64,000 nt of DNA from NCBI RefSeq assembly GCF_024710485.1, contig NZ_JANJUQ010000033.1, positions 1 to 64,000 of the forward strand, read 5' to 3'. This DNA is from Flavobacterium sp. (GTDB lineage Bacteria > Bacteroidota > Bacteroidia > Flavobacteriales > Flavobacteriaceae). Positions 44,470-53,133 of the stretch are shown one piece after another (the stretch's first letter is position 1; every line of letters starts with the position of its first letter). The notes under the pieces are model-generated. The model was not told where the DNA came from. It searched no databases and worked only from the letters and a program-made list of their open reading frames with translations. Both the position numbers and the translations under genes were made by a program.

Positions 44470-45717
44470 ATGAAAAAAAACAAAAAGCAAGCCGCCATAG
44501 GCTTCATTTTTATTACGATGCTCATCGATATTACCGGTTGGGGTATCATTATTCCGGTAATTCCGAAATTGATAGCCGAGTTGATTCAAGGCGATATCAG
44601 CGAAGCAGCCAAATACGGAGGCTGGTTGACTTTTGCTTACGCAATAACACAATTTGTATGCGCTCCTTTGATAGGCAATTTGAGCGACAAATACGGGCGA
44701 CGACCGATTATCCTTATTTCGCTTTTTGCCTTTGCCTTGGATTATTTGTTGTTGGCTTTTTCACCCAATATCTTTTGGTTATTTGTGGGCCGAATCATAG
44801 CCGGTTTAACTGGAGCCAGCATTACAACTGCGTCAGCTTACATAGCTGATGTAAGCACGCCTGAAAATCGCGCTAAAAACTTCGGAATGATTGGTGCTGC
44901 TTTTGGTTTGGGCTTTATTATTGGTCCGGTGCTTGGCGGTTTGTTAGGACAATATGGTTCGAGAGTGCCGTTTTATGCCGCAGCCGTTTTGTGTTTGTTA
45001 AACTTTTTATACGGCTATTTTATCTTGCCCGAATCGTTGTCTAAAGAAAACCGTCGTGCTTTTGAATGGAAAAGAGCCAATCCTATTGGAGCCTTGTTGA
45101 ATTTGAAAAAATATCCGTCTTTAATCGGACTCATTTTAGCCATTTTCTTGTTGTACGTCGGTTCACACGCCGTACATAGCAATTGGAGTTTCTTTACCAT
45201 GTATCGCTTTGGTTGGGATGAAAAAATGGTGGGAATTTCACTAGGTGTAGTCGGCCTTCTTGTCGGTCTTGTACAAGGTGGTTTGGTTCGTTTTACGAGT
45301 CCGCGTTTGGGGAACCAGAAAAGTATTTATTGGGGCTTATCACTTTATACTATCGGAATGTTACTGTTTGCTTTTGCGACTCAAAGTTGGATGATGTTTG
45401 CCTTTTTAGTGCCGTATTGTTTGGGTGGTATAGCCGGACCGGCATTGCAATCGGAGGTTTCCGGAAAAGTACCGGCTAACGAACAAGGTGAAATTCAAGG
45501 AACATTGGCGAGTTTAATGAGTGCCTCAGCCATTATAGGTCCGCCCATGATGACGAACACTTTTTACTTTTTCACCCATGATGAAGCGCCGTTTCCATTG
45601 CCTGGGGCACCTTTTATTTTGGGAGGGTTTTTGATGTTAGTCAGTACGATTTTGGCGTATTATTCGATGAAGAAACACTTTACTTCAGGTACAGGCAGTG
45701 ATTATAGTAATCAATAA
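44470..45717 (+). CDS. MFS drug exporter, TCR/Tet-like
   Basis: The 415-residue, 12-helix protein has the MFS loop 2-3 motif [16 protein letters not shown] and the antiporter helix-5 region [19 protein letters not shown], as in TetA-type tetracycline and multidrug exporters. The substrate is not readable. Its 3' end overlaps the convergent protease gene by 38 bp. Confidence 0.9.
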   Translation: MKKNKKQAAIGFIFITMLIDITGWGIIIPVIPKLIAELIQGDISEAAKYGGWLTFAYAITQFVCAPLIGNLSDKYGRRPIILISLFAFALDYLLLAFSPNIFWLFVGRIIAGLTGASITTASAYIADVSTPENRAKNFGMIGAAFGLGFIIGPVLGGLLGQYGSRVPFYAAAVLCLLNFLYGYFILPESLSKENRRAFEWKRANPIGALLNLKKYPSLIGLILAIFLLYVGSHAVHSNWSFFTMYRFGWDEKMVGISLGVVGLLVGLVQGGLVRFTSPRLGNQKSIYWGLSLYTIGMLLFAFATQSWMMFAFLVPYCLGGIAGPALQSEVSGKVPANEQGEIQGTLASLMSASAIIGPPMMTNTFYFFTHDEAPFPLPGAPFILGGFLMLVSTILAYYSMKKHFTSGTGSDYSNQ

Positions 45718-46117
45718 TCGCTTTCCCTTCTAATAAAACATCAGCACCGATAATGCCGTGAACCGGTTTGGCTTTGTATTGTTGTAAAGCCTGATTCACA
45801 TGAGTCATATCGAAGATGATTAAGTGAAAATTCTCCGTTTTCCATCGCCCTATTTTCAAATTATTGTTTTTCGCCAATTGCGTAAACATCCCTGTAGCTC
45901 CGGCTCCGGCGGCTTTGGTTTTCGATTTTCCGGCGGTAAGGTTAAAAAAGTCTACATTGTCAAAACCGACACAACTGTTGGAAGCACCGGTATCTAAAAT
46001 AAAATTGCCGGTAACGCCGTTAATACTCGCTTTAATCAGTAAATGTTGTGTTTTTGAAACTTTAAAATGGATCTTTTTGTACTTTTCTTTCCTCAGTACT
46101 TCCTGCAAGTCTTTCAT
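45680..46117 (-). CDS. Retropepsin-like aspartyl protease
   Basis: The 145-residue protein has a single clan AA active site, DTGAS at 42-46 (Asp42) in [15 protein letters not shown], and the second half with [10 protein letters not shown], as in retroviral-type proteases that act as dimers. No signal peptide is visible, so it may be cytoplasmic or misses a lipid anchor. Substrate unknown. Convergent with the MFS gene, overlapping its last 38 bp. Confidence 0.85.
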   Translation of the reverse strand: MKDLQEVLRKEKYKKIHFKVSKTQHLLIKASINGVTGNFILDTGASNSCVGFDNVDFFNLTAGKSKTKAAGAGATGMFTQLAKNNNLKIGRWKTENFHLIIFDMTHVNQALQQYKAKPVHGIIGADVLLEGKAIIDYYNHCLYLK

Positions 46118-46178
46118 AGCTTTGAATTGGTTTCCAAAAGTAATCTAAATTCCATTATGCTGGAAAATTCTCTGTAAA

Positions 46179-46211
46179 CTTAGTACCTTAGCACCTCAAA
46201 ATCTTAGCGCC
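46179..46211 (+). repeat. Short-repeat leader before tatD
   Basis: CTTAGTACCTTAGCACCTC followed by CTTAGCGCC: three degenerate CTTAGNNCC units ending 10 bp before the ATG. The same unit occurs twice near 53111-53127. Confidence 0.55.
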
Positions 46212-46221
46212 TTTAATTCCA

Positions 46222-46992
46222 ATGATTTTTACTGATACCCACACGCATTTGTATTCTGAAGAATTCGAAAACGATCGATTCGAAATGATTCAAAGAGCTA
46301 TCGATGCGGGAGTCTCTCGTTTTTTCGTTCCCTCCATCGATTCGACTTACACCTCAAAAATGTATGCGTTGGAAGCGCAATTTCCACAAAACATTTTTTT
46401 AATGATGGGATTGCATCCGTGTTATGTGAAACCCGAATCTTATGAAGCAGAATTAACACATGTGGAAACCGAATTGTCCAAAAGGAAGTTTCAAGCCATA
46501 GGCGAAATCGGAATCGATTTGTATTGGGACAAAACTACTTTGGCCATCCAACAGGAAGCGTTTCGACGTCAAATTCAATTAGCCAAAAAGTACCAATTGG
46601 CCATCAACATCCACTGCCGAGATGCTTTTGACGAAGTTTTTGAAGTGTTGGAAAGTGAGAAATCGGCCGATTTGTTCGGTATCTTTCATTGTTTTACCGG
46701 CCATTTTCAACAGGCACAACGCGCCATCAACTTGAACATGAAATTAGGTATCGGTGGAGTGGCGACTTTCAAAAACGGGAAGATTGACCAATTTTTGAAG
46801 GACATCGATTTAGAACACATTGTTTTAGAAACCGATTCGCCCTATTTGGCACCGGTGCCACATCGTGGTAAGCGAAACGAAAGTAGTTATACTTTGCTGG
46901 TAGCCCAAAAATTAGCTCAAATTTACGAGCTTCCGGTAGCCGAAATTGCACGTATTACCACAGAAAATTCCAAAGCCGTTTTCGGGATTTAA
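46222..46992 (+). CDS. tatD: TatD-family metal-dependent hydrolase (DNase)
   Basis: The 256-residue TIM-barrel has metal-binding TDTHTHL at 4-10, a Glu in AIGEIGIDLYWD near 95, NIHCRDA near 128, FHCFTGH near 153, and Asp in LETDSPYLAPVPHRGKRNE near 200, the full TatD set. It is a DNase/RNase-type enzyme in DNA quality control. It begins a run of plus-strand genes to ansA. Confidence 0.95.
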   Translation: MIFTDTHTHLYSEEFENDRFEMIQRAIDAGVSRFFVPSIDSTYTSKMYALEAQFPQNIFLMMGLHPCYVKPESYEAELTHVETELSKRKFQAIGEIGIDLYWDKTTLAIQQEAFRRQIQLAKKYQLAINIHCRDAFDEVFEVLESEKSADLFGIFHCFTGHFQQAQRAINLNMKLGIGGVATFKNGKIDQFLKDIDLEHIVLETDSPYLAPVPHRGKRNESSYTLLVAQKLAQIYELPVAEIARITTENSKAVFGI

Positions 46993-47057
46993 TCATTTTA
47001 TAACGGGCATTTGAGATTTTTTTTGTTCATTTGTTCTACAAACAAGCCTATACCAAT

Positions 47058-48194
47058 ATGTCAAAGTTTGATGCTATCCGACCTTATTATGATGCTGAGG
47101 TAAACCAAGCTATTTTATCAGCGATAAATCATCCGATGATGAAGGCGTTGATGAATTTTGCCTACGAAAATGTAGATGATTCGGTTTGGAAAGAACAGTT
47201 GAAACGCACACATTCCATCCGTGATTTCCAAATCAATTTTGCCTACAAGGCAGTTAAAAAAGTTTTAGAGAAAAGCTCGGACGGACTTTCTACTTCGGGT
47301 TTTGAAAAATTAGAACCTAACGCTTCTTATTTGTTCATTTCCAACCACCGCGATATTATTTTAGATACGTCTTTACTGAATGTTTGCTTACACGAACACG
47401 GTTTGGTTATGACAGCCTCGGCTATTGGAGACAATTTGGTTAAAAAAGACTTTTTGAAAACCTTGTCCAAACTCAACCGTAACTTTTTAGTGCAACGCGG
47501 TTTGCCACCCAGAGAGTTGTTGGAAAGTTCCAAATTGATGTCGGAGTACATCGGTCAGTTGTTGCTTCGTGAGAACCGCTCGGTATGGATTGCCCAACGG
47601 GAAGGCCGAACCAAAGACGGCAACGATGCTACCCATAGCGGCGTTTTAAAAATGTTGGCGATGGCATCCGATGAAGCTAATATGCTTGATTATTTCAAGA
47701 AACTAAAAATTGTTCCGGTGTCGATTTCATATGAATACGATCCGACTGATGCTTTAAAAATGCCGCAACTTATGGCCGAAGCCAATGCAGAAAAATACAT
47801 CAAAGACAAAAACGAAGATTTTATAACGCTGTTAAGCGGCATCATCGGTCAAAAAAAACACATTCACATTCACGTTGGTGAAGTTTTAACGAATGAAATC
47901 GATGAAATTGCACGTGAATTCGACAATACTAATAAGCAAATTCAAGCTTTGGCTCAGGTTATAGACGATTCTATATTGCAGACTTACAAGCTTTGGCCTA
48001 CCAATTACATCGCCTACGATTTGCTTTTTAAAACGGATCAATTCAAAGCCTTTTACACCGAAAACGAGAAATCACTTTTTGAAAGACGTTTGGAAATGCG
48101 CATTGATGAAACCAATCCGCAAATGGTAGAAGGATTTTTAGCTATGTATGCCAATCCGGTAGTCAATAAAATGAAGTATGAAAACGCAGGCTAA
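47058..48194 (+). CDS. Acyltransferase (PlsC/GPAT-like)
   Basis: From ATG 47058 (MSKFDAIRPYYDAEVNQ) the 378-residue protein has the glycerolipid acyltransferase motif NHRDIILD near 95-102 (NHxxxxD) and a later EG motif (QREGRTKDGND). It resembles the 1-acylglycerol-phosphate/glycerol-3-phosphate acyltransferase family in phospholipid synthesis. A frame from TTG 47031 is possible but adds no conserved sequence. Its end overlaps ansA by 17 bp, so the two are coupled. Confidence 0.88.
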   Translation: MSKFDAIRPYYDAEVNQAILSAINHPMMKALMNFAYENVDDSVWKEQLKRTHSIRDFQINFAYKAVKKVLEKSSDGLSTSGFEKLEPNASYLFISNHRDIILDTSLLNVCLHEHGLVMTASAIGDNLVKKDFLKTLSKLNRNFLVQRGLPPRELLESSKLMSEYIGQLLLRENRSVWIAQREGRTKDGNDATHSGVLKMLAMASDEANMLDYFKKLKIVPVSISYEYDPTDALKMPQLMAEANAEKYIKDKNEDFITLLSGIIGQKKHIHIHVGEVLTNEIDEIAREFDNTNKQIQALAQVIDDSILQTYKLWPTNYIAYDLLFKTDQFKAFYTENEKSLFERRLEMRIDETNPQMVEGFLAMYANPVVNKMKYENAG

Positions 48195-49212
48195 ACCCAC
48201 TATTTTACTCATTTACACCGGTGGTACCATCGGCATGATGAAAGATTTTGAAACGGGCGCACTCAAGGCATTCAACTTCAAGAAACTGCTGCAAAAAATC
48301 CCTGAACTCAAGCAACTGGATTGTGAAATAGAAACCATTTCCTTTGCCAAACCTATCGATTCGTCTAATATGAGTCCGGACAAATGGGTTCAAATTGCGA
48401 CTATCATCGAAGAGAAATACAACGATTTTGATGGTTTTGTTATTTTACACGGTTCCGATACGATGTCGTACTCCGCTTCTGCTATGAGTTTTATGCTCGA
48501 GAATTTGGCCAAGCCGGTGGTTTTTACCGGTTCTCAATTGCCTATAGGCGATTTACGTACGGACGCCAAAGAAAACTTAATTACGGCCATTCAAATTGCG
48601 TCGTTACGACACAAAGGCAAACCGGTGATTCAGGAAGTTTGTTTGTATTTTGAATACAAGCTTTACCGCGGCAACCGAACCACTAAAATCAGTGCCGAAC
48701 ATTTCAATGCTTTCACCTCACCGAATTATCCGCCATTGGCAGAATCCGGAGTGCATTTGAACGTAAATCCTAATGTGATTTTAGCCAAGCAATCTAACAA
48801 AAAATTGGTGGTTCATAAATCATTAAATGATGATGTAGTCATTATCAAAATGTTTCCCGGTATTAACGAAAATGTCTTGTCGGCCATTATGGCTTCTCCC
48901 AATTTAAAAGGAATTGTACTGGAAACTTATGGTTCCGGCAACGCACCTACTGAAGATTGGTTTATCCAAATTTTGAAGAGGGCTATCAAGCAAGGATTGC
49001 ACGTGGTTAATGTTACCCAATGTTCCGGAGGCAGTGTCAATATGGGTCAATACGAAACCAGCACCCAACTGAAAAATATCGGAATTATTTCGGGGAAAGA
49101 CATAACTACAGAAGCTGCGATAACTAAGTTGATGTATCTTTTAGGACAAAATGTTTCGCCTAGCGTTTTCAAGACCATCTTTGAAACGGCTTTGCGTGGA
49201 GAAATGCAATAA
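48178..49212 (+). CDS. ansA: Type I (cytoplasmic) L-asparaginase
   Basis: The 344-residue protein has the first catalytic-loop threonine in YTGGTIGMM (Thr14-Gly-Gly-Thr17) and the second site HGSDTMSYSASAM near 90-102, with a Lys in DAKENL, the asparaginase/glutaminase pattern. No signal peptide, so cytoplasmic type I. It hydrolyses Asn to Asp and ammonia. It overlaps the acyltransferase gene by 17 bp and is followed by tRNA-Ser. Confidence 0.95.
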   Translation: MKTQAKPTILLIYTGGTIGMMKDFETGALKAFNFKKLLQKIPELKQLDCEIETISFAKPIDSSNMSPDKWVQIATIIEEKYNDFDGFVILHGSDTMSYSASAMSFMLENLAKPVVFTGSQLPIGDLRTDAKENLITAIQIASLRHKGKPVIQEVCLYFEYKLYRGNRTTKISAEHFNAFTSPNYPPLAESGVHLNVNPNVILAKQSNKKLVVHKSLNDDVVIIKMFPGINENVLSAIMASPNLKGIVLETYGSGNAPTEDWFIQILKRAIKQGLHVVNVTQCSGGSVNMGQYETSTQLKNIGIISGKDITTEAAITKLMYLLGQNVSPSVFKTIFETALRGEMQ

Positions 49213-49271
49213 GAATTTTGCAACACGCTTTTATAAATCATTTTTTTTGTTGTTCTTTGCACCACAAAATT

Positions 49272-49358
49272 AGAGAGGTGTCCGAGTGGTTGAAGGAGCA
49301 AGCCTGGAAAGTTTGTATGTGGGTAACTGCATCGAGGGTTCGAATCCCTTCCTCTCTG
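49272..49358 (+). tRNA. tRNA-Ser (anticodon GGA)
   Basis: An 87-nt cloverleaf with a long variable arm. Acceptor stem AGAGAGG (49272-49278) pairs with CCTCTCT (49351-49357), anticodon stem CAAGC / GTTTG surrounds loop CTGGAAA with anticodon GGA at 49306-49308, and the T-loop is GGTTCGAATCCC. No CCA is encoded. It reads UCC and UCU. Confidence 0.97.
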
Positions 49359-49363
49359 CGATG

Positions 49364-49397
49364 AAAACCGAAGCGAAAGCTTCGGTTTTCTTTTTAC
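49364..49397 (+). terminator. tRNA-Ser terminator
   Basis: Stem AAAACCGAAGC / GCTTCGGTTTT around GAAA with a T-run, just after the tRNA. Confidence 0.85.
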
Positions 49398-49442
49398 AGA
49401 AAAAAAAATGGAAAGTTCACTTTCTAATTTTTTTTCTGTAAA
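49393..49442. repeat. 50-bp near-perfect AT-rich palindrome after tRNA-Ser
   Basis: TTTACAGAAAAAAAAAT, then GAAAG-TTCA-CTTTC, then ATTTTTTTTCTGTAAA: the arms pair over about 22 bp with one or two mismatches. It directly follows the tRNA terminator and shares its T-run. Confidence 0.7.
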
Positions 49443-49635
49443 ATGAAAAAAGCCATTGCCAAAGGCTAGGTTTTCAACGACAGTTTTCCCATTGCGGATC
49501 ACCGCAGGTAATCCCGTCAGCTTTCAGGTTTGAAAGCATTCTTTATTTTGCAGAAGTTTATTGTCAAAAGCTAAAGATACATCGATTGTTTATTCCGTTG
49601 AATTGCCGTACATTCGCTAAACTTAAGTTCAAGTT
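49443..49635. other. Spacer upstream of the PorT-like gene
   Basis: No convincing gene; the stretch includes the GC-richer segment ATTGCGGATCACCGCAGGTA (49492-49511), a small hairpin GCGG/CCGC of unknown role. Confidence 0.3.
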
Positions 49636-50331
49636 ATGAGAATCAAAATCCTTTTATTATTCTTGTTTTCCGCAGCAAGTGCGTTGGCTCAGAATGTGGA
49701 AACCGATTTTGATGCACCTGATTCGCTGTTTCGTGAAGACCAATTTTATTTGAACATTACCTACAATACGTTACAAAAAGCTCCTGATGGTTTACAGCAG
49801 ACTAAATTTTCGCCCGGATTTTCGGTTGGATTTTTACGCGACATGCCGATAAATACCTCCAGAACCTTTGCTGTAGCTGCCGGTTTGGGATACTCGTTGG
49901 CGGTTTACAACCAGAATTTAGGGATTTTTGAAAGTAATAATGCTACAACCTATCAAATTTTAGATGCTGAAGGTATTTCGGTATCCAAAGACAAACTTTC
50001 CCTGCATTATGTAGAATTGCCCATAGAGTTTCGCTGGCGTAACGCTACACCGGACAGTCACCGCTTTTGGCGTGTGCATTTGGGAGTGAAGCTGAGTTAT
50101 TTAGTTGCGAATCAATACAAGTTGGTTTCTACTGCCGGAAATTTGACCAATAGCAATTTAAACGACTTGAGTAAGTTTAATTATGGCCTTTATTTGTCTA
50201 CCGGATGGAATACTTGGAACATTTACGCCTATTATGGATTTAATCCCATTTTTACTTCTGATGCCAAAATTAACGGACAGTCCATCGATATGAACACGGC
50301 GAAATTTGGTTTGATGTTCTACATTTTATAA
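49636..50331 (+). CDS. PorT-family outer-membrane beta-barrel
   Basis: The 231-residue protein has a signal peptide (about 1-18, ALAQN) and an eight-strand-like barrel pattern ending in an aliphatic/aromatic strand (KFGLMFYIL). The strands FYLNITYNTLQKAPDG, FSPGFSVGFLRDMPIN and LSLHYVELPIEFRW fit the PorT/SprT group linked to the T9SS. This is consistent with the T9SS substrate at 41632. The exact orthology cannot be settled here. It overlaps the convergent gene at 50326 by 6 bp. Confidence 0.78.
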   Translation: MRIKILLLFLFSAASALAQNVETDFDAPDSLFREDQFYLNITYNTLQKAPDGLQQTKFSPGFSVGFLRDMPINTSRTFAVAAGLGYSLAVYNQNLGIFESNNATTYQILDAEGISVSKDKLSLHYVELPIEFRWRNATPDSHRFWRVHLGVKLSYLVANQYKLVSTAGNLTNSNLNDLSKFNYGLYLSTGWNTWNIYAYYGFNPIFTSDAKINGQSIDMNTAKFGLMFYIL

Positions 50332-50937
50332 CCAATAATACAGCAACACGGCTTGTGGTATAATGCCACACAAAAAACCAATCACCAACTCTTTATTTGT
50401 GTGTGCTTTCATCACCAAACGAGAAGAAGCCACTAAACCGTTCAGCACCACTAAGAAAGCTACTAGGCTAACGGTATTCAGTTCGTTTTTCAAGCTCAAT
50501 CCAATTACAAAAACAGTCAGTGCACTAATACCAATCATGTGAATGGAAGCTTTGATTTTAGCATACAACAACAAAAAGGCCAGAGCGGCGCTGACAATTC
50601 CTCCCAAAAAGAAATAATGTAGCGAAGGGAATAGCTCTGCTGTAATGCTTTTTTGAATTAAAACCGACAACAAGCAGATGTGCAGCACCAGCGGAATCTT
50701 TCTGTGTGACAAATCCGAGAGCATAATGCTATCGATTTTTCCAAAGGTTCGCAATAGGTAAAAAAAGGCGATAGGCAAAAAGAAAGTGATAATGATGACT
50801 TGTAAAAACAAGACCATGTATTGCCCGAAAGTCATATAACGGGAGTCGAGCCAAACATAAAAAAGGGTTCCCAACAGCGGAACAAAAATAGGGTGTAGGG
50901 CGTACGAGAAAAACGGCAGGAATTTTTTCAAAGTCAT
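50326..50937 (-). CDS. Conserved membrane protein
   Basis: From ATG 50935-50937 (MTLKKFLPFFSYALHP) the 203-residue protein has about six membrane helices, with the conserved-looking FSYALHPIFVPLLGTLFYV at the start. I do not recognise the family with certainty; PAP2-like is one possibility. A longer frame from 51015 would run over the -7 box TATATTTG (50950-50957, minus), so the short start is used. Confidence 0.75.
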   Translation of the reverse strand: MTLKKFLPFFSYALHPIFVPLLGTLFYVWLDSRYMTFGQYMVLFLQVIIITFFLPIAFFYLLRTFGKIDSIMLSDLSHRKIPLVLHICLLSVLIQKSITAELFPSLHYFFLGGIVSAALAFLLLYAKIKASIHMIGISALTVFVIGLSLKNELNTVSLVAFLVVLNGLVASSRLVMKAHTNKELVIGFLCGIIPQAVLLYYWL

Positions 50938-50949
50938 TTTGTTGTAACA

Positions 50950-50999
50950 CAAATATAGCCATTCCAAATTATTTATTTGAAAGAAAATATTTATATTTG
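50950..50999. promoter_or_regulatory. Divergent promoter pair
   Basis: TATATTTG on the minus strand (50950-50957) serves the membrane protein; TATATTTG on the plus strand (50992-50999) serves the ORF6N gene. The boxes are 34 bp apart. Confidence 0.6.
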
Positions 51000-51029
51000 T
51001 TTTGATTAAAGACAATTATAAAGTCGGAT

Positions 51030-51563
51030 ATGGCACACGAAATTACCGTCTCGGATGACAGCATTGGAAGCAAAATATACGTGATTCGAAATCAGAAAGT
51101 GATGTTGGATAGTGATTTAGCAGCACTTTATCAGGTGGATACTAAACAACTCAAAAGACAGGTCAGAAGGAACATCGAACGCTTTCCGGAAGATTTTATG
51201 TTTGAGTTGACTCAAGCCGAATATGAAATTTTAAGGAGCCAATTTGGCACCTTAAAGAGAGGTGAGCACTCCAAATATCTTCCCATGGCTTTCACCGAGC
51301 AAGGAGTGGCTATGTTGTCAAGTGTGTTGAGCAGTCCTACGGCCATTAAAGTAAACATTCAAATTATTAGGGTGTTTGCCAAAATACGAGAAGTTTATGC
51401 CGACACTTTACAATTGAAACTGGAAATAGAAGCAATCAAAAAGAAGATTTCTAATCAGAGTCAGAATATTGAACTGGTTTTTAATTATTTAGATGAGTTG
51501 ATGGATAAGAAAGACGAGGAAACTCCCAGAAAAACTATCGGGTTCAAAACCAAAGAAGATTAA
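51030..51563 (+). CDS. ORF6N-domain protein
   Basis: The 177-residue protein has an N-terminal ORF6N domain (about 14-100: SKIYVIRNQKVMLDSDLAALY, VRRNIERFPEDFMFELTQ, LPMAFTEQGVAMLSSVLSS) followed by a coiled coil (about 125-165). ORF6N domains are DNA-binding modules of phage antirepressors and other mobile elements, but single-gene copies are common in Bacteroidota chromosomes. No phage gene is nearby. It overlaps rpoN by 4 bp, convergent. Confidence 0.9.
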   Translation: MAHEITVSDDSIGSKIYVIRNQKVMLDSDLAALYQVDTKQLKRQVRRNIERFPEDFMFELTQAEYEILRSQFGTLKRGEHSKYLPMAFTEQGVAMLSSVLSSPTAIKVNIQIIRVFAKIREVYADTLQLKLEIEAIKKKISNQSQNIELVFNYLDELMDKKDEETPRKTIGFKTKED

Positions 51564-53026
51564 ATTTTCTTGCGCATTCTGGCCACCGGTATATCCAATA
51601 ATTCACGGTATTTAGCAATCGTTCTTCGGGCAATAGGATAGCCTTTTTCTTTTAAGATTTCCGCCAATTGATCGTCCGGTAGCGGTTTGGTTTTGTCTTC
51701 TTCTTCGATTACCGTTTTCAGAATTTTTTTGATTTCCAAAGTCGATACGTCTTCGCCTTGGTCGTTTTTCATCGCTTCCGAGAAAAATTCTTTAATCAGT
51801 TTAGTGCCGTAAGGCGTATCCACGTATTTGCTGTTGGCCACACGAGAAACCGTAGAGATATCCAAGCCAACTAAGTCGGCAATATCCTTTAAAATCATTG
51901 GTTTGAGTTTGGTTTCTTCGCCATCGAGAAAATACTCTTTTTGAAAATGCATAATAGCATTCATCGTCACATAAAGTGTTTCTTGGCGTTGGCGAATGGC
52001 GTCGATAAACCATTTGGCCGAATCCAGTTTTTGTTTGATGAACTGCACCGCATCCTTTTGTTGGTGCGATTTATCGCGAGAATCTTTATACGTTTGCAAC
52101 ATTTCCTGATAATCTTTGGAAACGTGTAAGGTTGGCGCATTTCTGCCATTAAGTGTTAACTCCAATTCACCATCTACAATTCTGATGGTAAAATCGGGGA
52201 CAATTTGTTCGATAACTCGACTACTGCTGTCAAAAGAGCCACCCGGTTTCGGGTTGAGTTTTTCGATTTCTTCAATGGCTTTTTTCAAGCGCTCTTGGGT
52301 AATCTCGTATTTCTGTAGTAGTTTTTCGTAGTGTTTTTTGGTAAAAGCGTCAAACTGGTTTTCGATGATATCGATAGCCAAATCCACCGATTCGGTAGGT
52401 GTTTTATGTTTCAGTTGTAATAACAAACACTCTTGTAAATCGCGTGCTCCAACACCGGCCGGTTCTAATTCGTGTACTACATGCAGTATCTTTTCCACCG
52501 TTTTTTCATCGGTATAGATGCCTTGGGTAAACGCCATATCATCTACCATATCGGGAATACTTCTACGCAAATAACCGTCGTCATCAATGCTGCCCACCAA
52601 AAACTCGGCAATCTCGCGTTGTTCATCTGTCAAAATGAAGGTATTCAACTGATTAATCAAATCCTGGTGAAAACTTACCGGTGCTGCAAACGGCATTTCA
52701 CGGTCGTCATCGTCGTCGCTGTAGTTGTTGGCTTGTAGTTTATAATCGGGTGTTTCGTCGTCGCTTAAATACTCGTCTATATTAATTTCATCGGTATCAA
52801 TGTTTTCATTGTCATCGAATTCATCGTAGTCGTCATTGTTGTCAAATTCGTCTTTCTCATACAACTCATCTTCTTCTTTCCCGCTTTCTAAAGCAGGATT
52901 CTCCACCAATTCCTCTTTCAGCCTTTGTTCAAAAGCTTGCGTAGGCAACTGAATTAACTTCATCAGCTGGATTTGCTGAGGCGATAATTTCTGAGTGAGT
53001 TTAAGATTTAGAAATTGTTTTAACAT
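51560..53026 (-). CDS. rpoN: RNA polymerase sigma-54 factor
   Basis: The 488-residue protein has the region I activator-interacting segment (KLTQKLSPQQIQLMKLIQLP near 8-27), an acidic region II (Asp/Glu-rich, about 55-110), core-binding region III, and the RpoN box ARRTIAKYRE near 472 that contacts the -24 element. It needs an enhancer-binding activator. Start preceded by a repeat leader (53034-53066). Confidence 0.97.
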   Translation of the reverse strand: MLKQFLNLKLTQKLSPQQIQLMKLIQLPTQAFEQRLKEELVENPALESGKEEDELYEKDEFDNNDDYDEFDDNENIDTDEINIDEYLSDDETPDYKLQANNYSDDDDDREMPFAAPVSFHQDLINQLNTFILTDEQREIAEFLVGSIDDDGYLRRSIPDMVDDMAFTQGIYTDEKTVEKILHVVHELEPAGVGARDLQECLLLQLKHKTPTESVDLAIDIIENQFDAFTKKHYEKLLQKYEITQERLKKAIEEIEKLNPKPGGSFDSSSRVIEQIVPDFTIRIVDGELELTLNGRNAPTLHVSKDYQEMLQTYKDSRDKSHQQKDAVQFIKQKLDSAKWFIDAIRQRQETLYVTMNAIMHFQKEYFLDGEETKLKPMILKDIADLVGLDISTVSRVANSKYVDTPYGTKLIKEFFSEAMKNDQGEDVSTLEIKKILKTVIEEEDKTKPLPDDQLAEILKEKGYPIARRTIAKYRELLDIPVARMRKKI

Positions 53027-53033
53027 TTTTATA

Positions 53034-53066
53034 GTTGTTGAGTGACTGAGTCGCTGATTGACTGAA
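53034..53066 (-). repeat. Short-repeat leader before rpoN
   Basis: GTTGTTGAGTGACTGAGTCG then CTGATTGACTGAA: degenerate repeats of GACTGA / TGAGT type beginning 8 bp upstream of the rpoN start. Followed, on the asnS side, by CTTAGCACCTTAGCCCC (53111-53127). Confidence 0.5.
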
Positions 53067-53133
53067 TTTTCTCGTATTGATTAATATTTTAAATACCAGA
53101 ACTTCAGTGTCTTAGCACCTTAGCCCCTTTTTA

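Noticed and set aside
49047..49502. Minus-strand open frame of 151 codons
   Set aside because: It runs across tRNA-Ser, its terminator and the ansA 3' end; it translates the antisense of the tRNA.
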